Source: Pseudomonas anatoliensis (lineage in GTDB: Bacteria; Pseudomonadota; Gammaproteobacteria; Pseudomonadales; Pseudomonadaceae). From it: DNA of 64,000 nucleotides. Below, piece by piece: positions 55,125-63,505 of the stretch. The stretch's first letter is position 1, and each line of letters starts with the position of its first letter. The position numbers and the translations under genes were made by a program. The stretch lies in assembly GCF_017976235.1 (NCBI RefSeq), contig NZ_JACVHC010000006.1:372001-436000 (forward strand), in the 5' to 3' direction. The notes beneath the pieces are model-generated. The model was not told where the DNA came from. It did not search any database and was given only the letters and a program-made list of their open reading frames with translations.

Positions 55125-55667
55125 ATGGCCCAGCCTTCCACCACTTACAAGTTTGAACTGAACCTCACCGACCTCGACCGCAGTGTCTACGAGAGCGTCA
55201 AGCAGACCATCGCCCGTCACCCTTCGGAGACCGAAGAGCGCATGACCGTGCGGTTGCTGGCCTACGCCCTCTGGTACAACGAGCAGTTGTCGTTTGGCCG
55301 TGGTCTGTCAGACGTGGATGAACCTGCGCTGTGGGAAAAAAGCCTGGACGACCGTGTCCTGCACTGGATCGAAGTCGGCCAGCCGGATTCCGACCGTCTG
55401 ACCTGGTGCTCGCGCCGTACCGAACGCACCAGCCTGCTCGCCTACGGCAGCCTGCGCGTGTGGGAGACCAAGGTGATTCCGGCGATCAAGAACCTGAAAA
55501 ACGTCAACATCGCCGCCGTCCCGCAAGAAGTCCTGGAAACCCTGGCCAAGGACATGCCCCGCGTCATCAAGTGGGACGTGATGATCAGCGAAGGGACGAT
55601 TTTCGTCACCGACGACCGTGGTCAACACGAAGTCCAGTTGCAATGGCTGCAAGGCGAGCGCGGCTGA
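55125..55667 (+). CDS. yaeQ: YaeQ family protein
   Basis: A 180-residue protein, TTYKFELNLTDLDRSVYESV with ETEERMTVRLLAYALWYNEQL, which matches the YaeQ family (PD-(D/E)XK-like fold). E. coli YaeQ was once claimed to replace RfaH; the function is unclear. ATG 55125 (MAQPSTTYKFELNLTDLD) is preferred. It is followed by recJ within about 50 bases. Confidence 0.9.
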   Translation: MAQPSTTYKFELNLTDLDRSVYESVKQTIARHPSETEERMTVRLLAYALWYNEQLSFGRGLSDVDEPALWEKSLDDRVLHWIEVGQPDSDRLTWCSRRTERTSLLAYGSLRVWETKVIPAIKNLKNVNIAAVPQEVLETLAKDMPRVIKWDVMISEGTIFVTDDRGQHEVQLQWLQGERG

Positions 55668-55718
55668 TCCGCCTTCGCTGACTAATCCTACGTATTGAAG
55701 AGAAGTATCCGTTACCCC

Positions 55719-57428
55719 ATGCGCATCGAACCTCGCGAACTGCCTGCCACTCTGCCATTTCTCGGTGATCTGCCGCCGCTGCTGACGCGCTTGTACGCGG
55801 CGCGGGGCGTGCAGTCCGAGGTGGAACTGGACAAGAGCCTCAAGCACTTGATCCCGTTTGAGAAACTCAAGGGCATCGAGGCCGCGGTAGACCTGCTGGT
55901 GACGGCGCTGGAACAACGTCAGCGCATCCTCATCGTCGGTGACTTCGATGCCGATGGCGCGACGGCCAGCACAGTCGGCATGCTCGGCTTGCGCTTGTTG
56001 GGCGCGGCGCATGTCGACTATCTGGTGCCGAACCGCTTTGAATACGGCTACGGCCTGACCCCGGAAATCGTCGAAGTCGCGCTGACCCGTGAGCCGCAAT
56101 TGTTGATCACTGTCGACAACGGCATCTCCAGCGTCGAAGGTGTGGCTGCCGCCAAGAAGGCCGGGCTCAAAGTATTGATCACCGACCACCACTTGCCCGG
56201 CGATGAACTGCCGTTGGCCGATGCGCTGGTCAATCCAAACCAGCCGGGCTGCGAGTTCCCAAGCAAGGCGCTGGCCGGGGTCGGAGTGATTTTCTACGTG
56301 TTGATGGCCTTGCGGGCGCGCCTGCGCAGCCTCGGCTGGTACGAGAACAGCCCACAGCCGAACATCGGTGAACTGCTCGATCTGGTGGCGCTGGGCAGCG
56401 TCGCTGACGTGGTGCCGCTGGACGCCAACAACCGGATTCTGGTGCATCAGGGGCTGGAGCGGATTCGGGCCGGGCGCGCGCGGCCGGGGATCAAAGCGAT
56501 TCTCGAAGTGGCCAAGCGTGATGCTGCGCGTATCACTTCAACCGATCTGGGATTCATCGTCGGCCCTCGCCTGAACGCCGCCGGGCGTCTGGATGACATG
56601 AGCCTGGGCATCGAATGCCTGCTCACCGCCGACGCCAACCTGGCCCGGGAAATGGCCGCGCAACTGGATGGCATGAATCAGGATCGCAAATCCATCGAGC
56701 AGGGCATGCAGCGTGAAGCGCTGGCCCAACTCAAGGATCTGCCCGTTGAGTCGATGCCGTTTGGCCTGTGTCTGTTTGATCCTGAATGGCACCAAGGTGT
56801 TATCGGTATTCTTGCCTCGCGGATGAAAGAGCGTTATTTCCGTCCGACCATTGCCTTCGCCGACGCTGGCGACGGATTGCTCAAGGGGTCTGGGCGTTCG
56901 GTGCAGGGTTTCCATATTCGCGATGCGTTGAGCGTGGTCGCGGCGCAATACCCAAACCTGATCGCCAAGTACGGTGGCCACGCGATGGCGGCTGGCCTGA
57001 CCTTGCCGCAAGAGAATTTTCCGTTATTCGCCGAAGCATTCGACGCCGAAGTACGTAGGCAACTTCGCGAAGAAGACCTGACCGGGCGTTTGCTGTCCGA
57101 TGGCACGCTGGCCGTTGAAGAATTCCACCTCGAACTGGCCCGCGCCCTGCGCCATGCCGGGCCTTGGGGGCAACACTTCCCTGAGCCGCTGTTCCACGGT
57201 GTGTTCCAGTTGGTCGAGCAGCGCGTGGTCGGCGAGCGTCACCTGAAAGTGGTTCTGAAAAGCGAATGCGGCTCGGTGAAGCTCGACGGCATTGCGTTCG
57301 GTATCGATCGTGATATCTGGCCCAATCCGACGATTCAATGGGTAGAGCTGGCCTACAAACTCGACGTCAACGAGTTCCGCGGCAACGAGACAGTGCAACT
57401 GATGATTGCCCACATCGAACCGCGCTGA
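55719..57428 (+). CDS. recJ: Single-stranded-DNA-specific exonuclease RecJ
   Basis: A 569-residue DHH-family nuclease. Motif I is GDFDADGAT with Asp75, Asp77 and Asp79; DHH itself is Asp156-His157-His158 (ITDHHLPGDE). The DHHA1 and OB parts follow. It degrades 5' ended single strands in RecFOR repair and mismatch repair. ATG 55719 gives the usual length; a longer frame by eight residues exists. Position after yaeQ and near thrC is as in P. aeruginosa as I recall. Confidence 0.97.
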   Translation: MRIEPRELPATLPFLGDLPPLLTRLYAARGVQSEVELDKSLKHLIPFEKLKGIEAAVDLLVTALEQRQRILIVGDFDADGATASTVGMLGLRLLGAAHVDYLVPNRFEYGYGLTPEIVEVALTREPQLLITVDNGISSVEGVAAAKKAGLKVLITDHHLPGDELPLADALVNPNQPGCEFPSKALAGVGVIFYVLMALRARLRSLGWYENSPQPNIGELLDLVALGSVADVVPLDANNRILVHQGLERIRAGRARPGIKAILEVAKRDAARITSTDLGFIVGPRLNAAGRLDDMSLGIECLLTADANLAREMAAQLDGMNQDRKSIEQGMQREALAQLKDLPVESMPFGLCLFDPEWHQGVIGILASRMKERYFRPTIAFADAGDGLLKGSGRSVQGFHIRDALSVVAAQYPNLIAKYGGHAMAAGLTLPQENFPLFAEAFDAEVRRQLREEDLTGRLLSDGTLAVEEFHLELARALRHAGPWGQHFPEPLFHGVFQLVEQRVVGERHLKVVLKSECGSVKLDGIAFGIDRDIWPNPTIQWVELAYKLDVNEFRGNETVQLMIAHIEPR

Positions 57429-57432
57429 AGAC

Positions 57433-57507
57433 CAAAAGATCGCAGCCTTCGGCAGCTCCTACATGGGAATGCGCCCTGTAGGAGCTGCCGAAGGCTGCGA
57501 TCTTTTC
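57433..57507. repeat. REP inverted pair, class A, reversed arrangement
   Basis: CAAAAGATCGCAGCCTTCGG.. and ..CGAAGGCTGCGATCTTTTC with only 16 bases between the units, right after the recJ stop. Confidence 0.9.
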
Positions 57508-57680
57508 TTGAATTTCCCCCGATCCCCCGTTGTCGACTAGGCTCTAAGCACTGCTTGATTGGCCTTGTGACGTCTTGTCGAATTTTTTGCCCGCGGGGGC
57601 GGGTGCTGCACCTTTTCCTGTCACTCGTCGACTTTTCAAACAGAACCCTGGAGCCTGCCCACTGATTTGAGAGGTGCCCC

Positions 57681-58787
57681 ATGAGTCTGCTGCTTGAACC
57701 TTTTACCCTTCGCCAACTGACCCTGCCCAACCGCATCGCCGTATCGCCCATGTGCCAATACTCCAGCGTCGACGGCCTGGCCAACGACTGGCATCTGGTG
57801 CACCTCGGCAGCCGCGCAGTGGGCGGCGCCGGGCTGATATTCACCGAAGCCACGGCGGTCACGGCCGACGGGCGGATCACCGCCGAAGACCTTGGCCTGT
57901 GGAACGACGAACAGATCGAAGCGCTGCAACGCATCACCCGATTCATTACCGCTCAGGGCGCGGTCGCCGGCATTCAACTGGCCCACGCCGGGCGCAAGGC
58001 CAGCACTCACCGCCCCTGGATTGGCAAACATGGCAGCGTCAAACCCGATGATGGCGGCTGGACACCGGTTGGCCCTTCACCCATTGCCTTCGACCCGCAA
58101 CATACCCAACCCAAACAACTGGATGAAGGGCAAATCGCCGACGTCATTCAAGCCTTTGTGGATGCCGCCAAGCGCGCGCTGACTGCGGGTTTCAGTGTGG
58201 TCGAAGTGCATGCGGCCCACGGTTATCTGCTGCATCAGTTTCTGTCGCCGCTGAGTAATCAACGGCGGGATCAGTACGGCGGCTCATTCGAAAACCGCAT
58301 TCGTCTGGTGCTGCAAGTCACCGAAGCCGTTCGCGCTGTCTGGCCGGAAGAGTTGCCAGTGTTTGTCCGCGTGTCGGCTACCGACTGGGTCGAGGATGGC
58401 TGGAACCCTGACGAAACCGTGGAGCTGGCGCGTCGCCTGCACACCCTCGGTGTGGACCTGATCGATGTTTCGTCGGGCGGCACCGCAGCCAACGCTGAGA
58501 TTCCCGTTGGGCCGGGCTATCAAACCCGTTTCGCCGAACGCGTGCGCAAGGAGTCAGGCATCGCCACCGGCACTGTGGGAATGATTACCGAGCCCGCCCA
58601 GGCCGAGCACATTCTGCGAACCTGTCAGGCCGACATCATCTTCCTCGCCCGCGAACTGCTGCGTGATCCGTACTGGCCGCTGCACGCCGATGATGACCTG
58701 GGTGGGCGCAAAGCCGTATGGCCGGCGCAATATCAGCGCGCGACCCATCGTGATCAGCCGATTCACGAGTCTGACCTGCGCGATTGA
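57681..58787 (+). CDS. xenA: NADH:flavin oxidoreductase, old yellow enzyme family (XenA/YqjM type)
   Basis: A 368-residue FMN enzyme with a TIM barrel. Cys25 and Tyr27 in SPMCQYSS and His177/His180 in EVHAAHGYLLHQF are the active-site features of the XenA/YqjM class. Such enzymes reduce activated alkenes, nitro compounds and nitrate esters with NAD(P)H. The symbol xenA is by resemblance. It is preceded by about 170 bases with a REP pair and followed by a terminator. Confidence 0.85.
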   Translation: MSLLLEPFTLRQLTLPNRIAVSPMCQYSSVDGLANDWHLVHLGSRAVGGAGLIFTEATAVTADGRITAEDLGLWNDEQIEALQRITRFITAQGAVAGIQLAHAGRKASTHRPWIGKHGSVKPDDGGWTPVGPSPIAFDPQHTQPKQLDEGQIADVIQAFVDAAKRALTAGFSVVEVHAAHGYLLHQFLSPLSNQRRDQYGGSFENRIRLVLQVTEAVRAVWPEELPVFVRVSATDWVEDGWNPDETVELARRLHTLGVDLIDVSSGGTAANAEIPVGPGYQTRFAERVRKESGIATGTVGMITEPAQAEHILRTCQADIIFLARELLRDPYWPLHADDDLGGRKAVWPAQYQRATHRDQPIHESDLRD

Positions 58788-58800
58788 TTGAACCGCCAGA

Positions 58801-58840
58801 AAACAAAAAGCCCCGGCCAGTGATGGTCGGGGCTTTGTTT
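58801..58840. terminator. Terminator after the xenA-like gene
   Basis: AAACAAAAAGCCCCGGCC pairs with GGTCGGGGCTTTGTTT around AGTGA, flanked by T/A runs on both sides; it may act in both directions. Confidence 0.85.
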
Positions 58841-58869
58841 TCATCTTTCTGATTCTGTAGTGCTTGGGG

Positions 58870-59104
58870 AGCCGCCATCGCTGGCAAGCCAGCTCACACA
58901 GGTTTTGTGGTGAAACACACTTCACATTTCAACTTCGCTCCGTGTAGGAGCTGCGGCACGCTGCGATCTTTTGATTTTGACTCAGAAAACCTACAGCAAG
59001 ATCAGAAAATCGCAGCCTCCGGCAGCTCCTACATGGACCCCGTACAGTCACTAGTTGCCAATGTGAACATAGAATCCATGTGGGGCTGGCTTGCCAGCGA
59101 TGAG
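58870..59104. repeat. Nested REP cluster: class A pair inside a class C pair
   Basis: A reverse class C unit (58870-58900, CATCGCTGGCAAGCCAGCTC) and a forward one (59079-59104, GGCTGGCTTGCCAGCGATG) enclose a class A pair (58943-59033). The class A left arm has TGCGGCACGCTGCGATC, a degenerate version. The cluster lies between the convergent xenA-like and opgD genes. Confidence 0.8.
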
Positions 59105-59128
59105 GTCCGTTCAGACGCTATGGAACCA

Positions 59129-60760
59129 TCAAGGGTACTTACGCTTGTCCGGCGCCGGTGGGAAGTACTGGTACAACCAGGTCTCACTCAACGTGCGGTC
59201 ATTGGTACGGATGAACAACCGCAGCTCAACCGGCTCGACGCTGTCATTGGTTGGATACCAGTCGAACAGGATCCGATAGCCCTTGATGTCATCCAGCACC
59301 AGCACGCTGAAGTCCTGAACCTTGCCGTTCGAGCAGGTGATCACCGGCTCAATCCCGGTGCCCTGCGGCAGGCGGTCGAGACCGCCTCCGTTGAAGTCCA
59401 CGGCGAAACGACGCGCCCAGACTGGCGGATAATGCTCGCCGGGTGCCCAGCCTTCGACGAAACCGCCCATACCGGAGCGCGTGGCGTGCACTCGCGCCAA
59501 CGGCGTACTCACCGGCGGCAGGGCGCTCCAGTACAGCTTGTAGCCGTAATTCAGCGAATCCCCGGCAGCCACCGGTTTTTTCGGTGTCCAGAACGCCACA
59601 ATGTTATCGAGGGTCTCGCCGGTTGTAGGAATTTCCAGCAGATCGATAGAGCCTTCGCCCCACGCGGTTGTAGGTTCTACCCACAGGCTCGGGCGCTTGC
59701 TGTACCAGTCGACGGTGTCCTGATAGTTGGCGAACTCATGGTCGGTCTGCACCAGGCCAAAGCCCTTCGGATCCGTATCGGCAAACGCGTTGAATTGCAG
59801 GGTTGCCGGGTTGTTCAGCGGGCGGCAGATCCACTCGCCGTTGCCACGCCACATCGCCAGGCGATCCGAATCGTGGATTTGCGGGTGAATGGTGTCGCAC
59901 ATACGGCGTTCGTGGGTGCCGCAACTGAACATACTGGTCATCGGCGAGATGCCCAACTGTTCGATGGCAGTACGCGCATTGATGTGTGCGTCGACTTCCA
60001 TTACCACGCGCTCGGCCTGGCAATCGATGTCGAAACGGTAAGCGCCTGTGGCACTCGGCGAATCGAGCAAGGCGTACACCACAAAACGCGTGGCGTTCTT
60101 GTCCGGTGTCTCGAACCAGAACTTGGTGAAGTCAGGGAATTCTTCGCGTTTCTTCGCGTAAGTGTCGATCGCCAGTCCGCGCGCCGAAAGGCCATATTGG
60201 CCAGTGGCATCGACTGCACGGAAATAGCTGGCGCCGAGAAACGATAGAACGTCATGCCGATCAAGTTCCGGAGCCTTGAACAACTTGAAACCGGCAAAAC
60301 CCAGGTCGCCCTTGAGCTGCTGGGTGTCGACCGAGGTGTTTTCATAGTTGAACAGCGCCGGACGGAAATGCACCTCGCGGGCGGTGCGTGTCTTGGCATC
60401 GACGCTGTACATGCGCACCGGCTGACGGAAACCCATGCCGACGTGGAAGAACTGCACGTCCAGTTGACCCTTGTTCTCCTTCCACAACGAATGCTCGCCG
60501 TCGTAGCGGATCGCGTTGAAGTTTTGCGGGGTCATGGTCGCCAGGGTCGGCGGTAGTACCTGTTTGGTGTCCTGATAGGCGTTGCCAGCGAGTTGCTTGG
60601 CTTGACGCTTCAGCGCTTCGAAATCGAAGGCCTGCGCCTCGCCATCGGCGGCGCCACCACTGGGGGCCGCCCAGGCACGACTGGCCAGCAGGCCGGTGGC
60701 CGAAAGACCGGTGTAAGCCGCAATGGCCATGGACGCTTTGAGCAAATTCCTGCGGTGCAT
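59129..60760 (-). CDS. opgD: Glucan biosynthesis protein D (OpgD/MdoD)
   Basis: A 543-residue periplasmic protein. It begins with a Tat-type signal: MHRRNLLKASMAIAAYTG.. with a twin-arginine at residues 3-4 and a cleavage site near SRAWA. The rest matches OpgD/OpgG, a beta-sandwich pair acting on osmoregulated periplasmic glucans (IRYDGEHSLWKENKGQLDVQ, FFHVGMGFRQPV). ATG 60760 is chosen since it gives the Tat signal; upstream residues are not in the family. No opgG or opgH is adjacent. Confidence 0.93.
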   Translation of the reverse strand: MHRRNLLKASMAIAAYTGLSATGLLASRAWAAPSGGAADGEAQAFDFEALKRQAKQLAGNAYQDTKQVLPPTLATMTPQNFNAIRYDGEHSLWKENKGQLDVQFFHVGMGFRQPVRMYSVDAKTRTAREVHFRPALFNYENTSVDTQQLKGDLGFAGFKLFKAPELDRHDVLSFLGASYFRAVDATGQYGLSARGLAIDTYAKKREEFPDFTKFWFETPDKNATRFVVYALLDSPSATGAYRFDIDCQAERVVMEVDAHINARTAIEQLGISPMTSMFSCGTHERRMCDTIHPQIHDSDRLAMWRGNGEWICRPLNNPATLQFNAFADTDPKGFGLVQTDHEFANYQDTVDWYSKRPSLWVEPTTAWGEGSIDLLEIPTTGETLDNIVAFWTPKKPVAAGDSLNYGYKLYWSALPPVSTPLARVHATRSGMGGFVEGWAPGEHYPPVWARRFAVDFNGGGLDRLPQGTGIEPVITCSNGKVQDFSVLVLDDIKGYRILFDWYPTNDSVEPVELRLFIRTNDRTLSETWLYQYFPPAPDKRKYP

Positions 60761-61164
60761 AAATACAACCTGTCGTGTGCAATCCCGCGCCTTTCCTGGC
60801 ACGTGCTGGATCATAAATAACGGTTCGGACAAGCCTTCGACCAAACGCAACGGACTATAAACAGATGCCGGATAGCTTAAACCGTTCGATTGTCGAGCAG
60901 AAATGATTGATTACAAGGCGCCATCTGGCAATGAAACAAGACATGTCTGTATTTTTTCCGACAGTGCTTTCTGATTTATACGACATATCTGCTTTTATCG
61001 ACTAATTACTCTAAATAACCCTTTTCAGCACCGATTTAATTTCTATTCTATAGGCATGACCGGCTGCGAACCTTCAGACCGGTGGGGCACTCGACGCTGC
61101 TGACAGGGGCAGGGCGATGTGGTGGTTTAGCAGTTCTTTGACGTATTAGAGAAGGACATCGTCC
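60761..61164. other. AT-rich divergent spacer between opgD and a tiny gene
   Basis: About 404 bases. The centre (60950-61050) is AT-rich and carries TTCTATTCTATAGGC, a candidate -10 for the plus-strand gene. An imperfect GACCGGC/GACCGGT block is near 61060-61082. I found no RNA gene, terminator or repeat class here. Confidence 0.35.
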
Positions 61165-61350
61165 ATGGCAAAAATACAAGGCATCACCGACATGTTGGGC
61201 ATCTTTCCGTGTCTGGGCAGCGGCCGCAGAAGACGCCGGCTAAGCTCCGATGAGCTGAAACTGGTGGAGCGTTATCGAGAGCTTTCGGAGAGTGATCGGA
61301 TAGCGATGCGCTATCTGGTGGACGCGATGAGGAGTGTTTCGCGGTTTTGA
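61165..61350 (+). CDS. Small basic hypothetical protein (61 residues)
   Basis: MAKIQGITDMLGIFPCLGSG is followed by a run of five arginines (residues 21-25) and a helical end LSSDELKLVERYRELSESDR. I do not recognise the family by name. AGAAGGA lies nine bases upstream of ATG and a strong terminator follows, so it is probably expressed as a single-gene unit. The arginine run could bind nucleic acid or a membrane surface. Confidence 0.7.
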   Translation: MAKIQGITDMLGIFPCLGSGRRRRRLSSDELKLVERYRELSESDRIAMRYLVDAMRSVSRF

Positions 61351-61361
61351 GTTGTGAAATG

Positions 61362-61397
61362 AAAAAAGGGCGGACTGAACAGTCCGCCCTTTTTTTG
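61362..61397 (+). terminator. Terminator of the 61-residue gene
   Basis: AAAAAAGGGCGGACT pairs with AGTCCGCCCTTTTTTT around GAAC. It is 12 bases after the stop, very strong and bidirectional in form. Confidence 0.95.
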
Positions 61398-61553
61398 CCT
61401 GCAGGAAATGCGAGCTAAGCGCGTAGTCACGGGGCTGGGCTTGATAGGGAGGGCGAGCAACATCTGGAAGCACACTTGTAAGTCTGTCCAGGGCACTTTC
61501 GAACTAGGCTGAGGGCCTTATAGATCCTGATAACCCCAGTTTGGAGGCGAAAC

Positions 61554-62276
61554 ATGAACACCCGTGGCTTGCTCGATCAACTTCTCAAATCCGGCCAGGA
61601 TCTGTTACAGAACAAGGCCGGCGGATCGCAGAACAAATCGGCTGCCGGTGGCTTGGGCGGCTTGCTTGGCGGGTCTTCCGGCGGCGGAGGCCTCGGCGGT
61701 CTGCTCTCAGGCGCGGGTGGTGGTGCATTGGCGGCGGGCGCCATGGGCCTGCTGCTCGGCAGTAAAAAGGCGCGAAATGTCGGCGGCAAAGTGGCTGTCT
61801 ACGGCGGCCTCGCCGCGCTGGGCGTGTTGGCCTACAAGGCTTACGGCAACTGGAACGCCCAGCAAGGCAAAGCTCCGCAGACAGAACCACAAACCCTCGA
61901 CCGCTTGCCACCGGCGCAAGTCGAACAACACAGCCAGGCGATCCTCAAGGCTCTGGTCGCCGCCGCCAAAGCTGACGGCCATATCGACGACCGCGAACGC
62001 CAACTGATCGAAGGCGAATTCACCAAACTCGACAACGATCAGGAACTGCGACACTGGCTACACGCCGAACTCAACAAACCCCTCGACCCAGCAGACGTCG
62101 CCCGCGCCGCTAGCACCCCGGAAATGGCGGCTGAGATGTACATCGCCAGTGTGATGCTGGTGGACGAGGAGAGCTTTATGGAGAAGAGCTACCTGGATGA
62201 ACTGGCGCGGCAGTTGAAGCTGGAGCCGGGGTTGAAGGTGGAGTTGGAGAAGCAGGTGCGGTTGGCTGCTGTGTAA
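61554..62276 (+). CDS. DUF533 / TerB-like protein
   Basis: A 240-residue protein. Residues ~25-65 are a glycine-rich region (GGLGGLLGGSSGGGGLGGLL), followed by a hydrophobic stretch and a helical TerB-like domain (AILKALVAAAKADGHIDDRE.., with acidic residues as metal ligands). E. coli YebE is a relative. Role unknown; TerB proteins are linked to tellurite and membrane stress. ATG 61554 has GGAGG nine bases upstream. A terminator follows. Confidence 0.85.
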   Translation: MNTRGLLDQLLKSGQDLLQNKAGGSQNKSAAGGLGGLLGGSSGGGGLGGLLSGAGGGALAAGAMGLLLGSKKARNVGGKVAVYGGLAALGVLAYKAYGNWNAQQGKAPQTEPQTLDRLPPAQVEQHSQAILKALVAAAKADGHIDDRERQLIEGEFTKLDNDQELRHWLHAELNKPLDPADVARAASTPEMAAEMYIASVMLVDEESFMEKSYLDELARQLKLEPGLKVELEKQVRLAAV

Positions 62277-62286
62277 ACGGTACGAA

Positions 62287-62319
62287 AAAAAAATCGCAGC
62301 GTTGGGCTGCGATTTTTTT
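62287..62319 (+). terminator. Terminator of the DUF533 gene
   Basis: AAAAAAATCGCAGC (62287-62300) pairs with GCTGCGATTTTTTT (62306-62319), loop GTTGG. It lies about 57 bases before the convergent Sel1 gene's stop. Confidence 0.95.
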
Positions 62320-62376
62320 GCATTTTTGTGGCGATGAAATTACGCGCTTTGCAAATCTACCCTTCAGCGAAACTGC

Positions 62377-63348
62377 TTAGTAGCCGTAAATGGGGGCATA
62401 GTAAGAAAGAGGAGGGTGATTGTTTTCCCATTCTTTAGAAAGTGCGATTCCCTGTTTTATTTCTTCAGGTTGCATTTTTTTTGCAATTTCCACGAGATTC
62501 AATCTTGCATCTTCCGGTGCGATTGCTCCGCCTTTGAGGTTTGCTATTAAGTAGGTGAATCCGTAAGCCTTAACCAAATCTAAAGGAAATCCATAAGTGT
62601 CAGGAAGATGGGCGATGTTTAGTGCATACCCCCCTAGTGCGTTTATATGTCCGGATTCGGCTGTTTTTTTGAGCCAGGTTCCGATCTCTTCTTTACTGCC
62701 ATTGTGTTCATATAAATAGTTTGCATACAGGTACATACCCGGGGGGTAACCTCCTTCTGCTGAAGCCTTAAACCATTTTTTAACTGCTTTCTCGCGACTG
62801 CCGGGGATCAAGAACCAGCCCTCTCCACTTTTGTAAGCACTAGCGAGTAGTTTTTGAGCATACGTATCACCCGATTCAGCGGCCCTTTCCAGCCATTCCA
62901 ATCCTTGATTTGCTGTAAACAGCACAACCATTGCCTCAGTGTCACCTTTTTCGGCACGCTCACGAGCAATTCTTAAAGTTTGCTCTCTCCAGTCAATATT
63001 ACCTTTCCCTGCGCAATCATCTAATAAGTTGCACAGATCCTTTTTACTACTTAGACGTAACATGGCGTATAGGTCGCCCTGATCTGCCGCAGCTACGTAC
63101 CAGTTTCTGGCTTCCTCCGTCATGTATCGATTACTCAGTCGTATCGCCTCGCCCAGGAAATATTGAGACTTTTTATCGCCAGCCTCGGCCGCAGCTCGCA
63201 AAAACGGTTGCGAGGAAGTCCATGCTCCTTGTTGATAAAAAACAATTCCCTTGTCTCTGGCCTTTGCCTCGGACTCTGTCAATTGTCCAGCGGAAGCGTT
63301 GGATAAGAAAAGGAATATAAGGAAACTTAAAATTGCTCGATTGATCAA
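62377..63348 (-). CDS. Sel1-like repeat protein, copy 1 (exported)
   Basis: A 323-residue protein with signal peptide MINRAILSFLIFLFLSNASA and a chain of Sel1-like helical hairpins (LRAAAEAGDKKSQYFLGEAI, WLERAAESGDTYAQKLLASA, KKTAESGHINALGGYALNIA). TTG 63348 is chosen because it gives this signal peptide and has GGA eight bases upstream; TTG 63417 gives a longer form. Base composition is clearly more AT-rich than the neighbours. A close paralogue lies just upstream. Sel1 proteins act as scaffolds; some are immunity proteins, which is only a possibility here. Confidence 0.8.
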   Translation of the reverse strand: MINRAILSFLIFLFLSNASAGQLTESEAKARDKGIVFYQQGAWTSSQPFLRAAAEAGDKKSQYFLGEAIRLSNRYMTEEARNWYVAAADQGDLYAMLRLSSKKDLCNLLDDCAGKGNIDWREQTLRIARERAEKGDTEAMVVLFTANQGLEWLERAAESGDTYAQKLLASAYKSGEGWFLIPGSREKAVKKWFKASAEGGYPPGMYLYANYLYEHNGSKEEIGTWLKKTAESGHINALGGYALNIAHLPDTYGFPLDLVKAYGFTYLIANLKGGAIAPEDARLNLVEIAKKMQPEEIKQGIALSKEWENNHPPLSYYAPIYGY

Positions 63349-63422
63349 TGTTAGATCCGTTGTTAATGGCTTTGAGATCGTTGTTATGGTGTTGAGGCGG
63401 GTAAAAAGGGGCAGCAAAATAG

Positions 63423-63464
63423 GATGGGTTTATTTAATTGTAGTTTTTATTAAATAAACCCATC
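63423..63464. terminator. 15-bp perfect inverted repeat between the two Sel1 genes
   Basis: GATGGGTTTATTTAA (63423-63437) pairs perfectly with its inverted copy 63450-63464. It lies 41 bases beyond the end of copy 2 on the minus strand and may be its terminator. Confidence 0.5.
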
Positions 63465-63505
63465 TCTTTTGTGTTGTTGGTTTTTCTCTGATTGTAGCGG
63501 CATGA

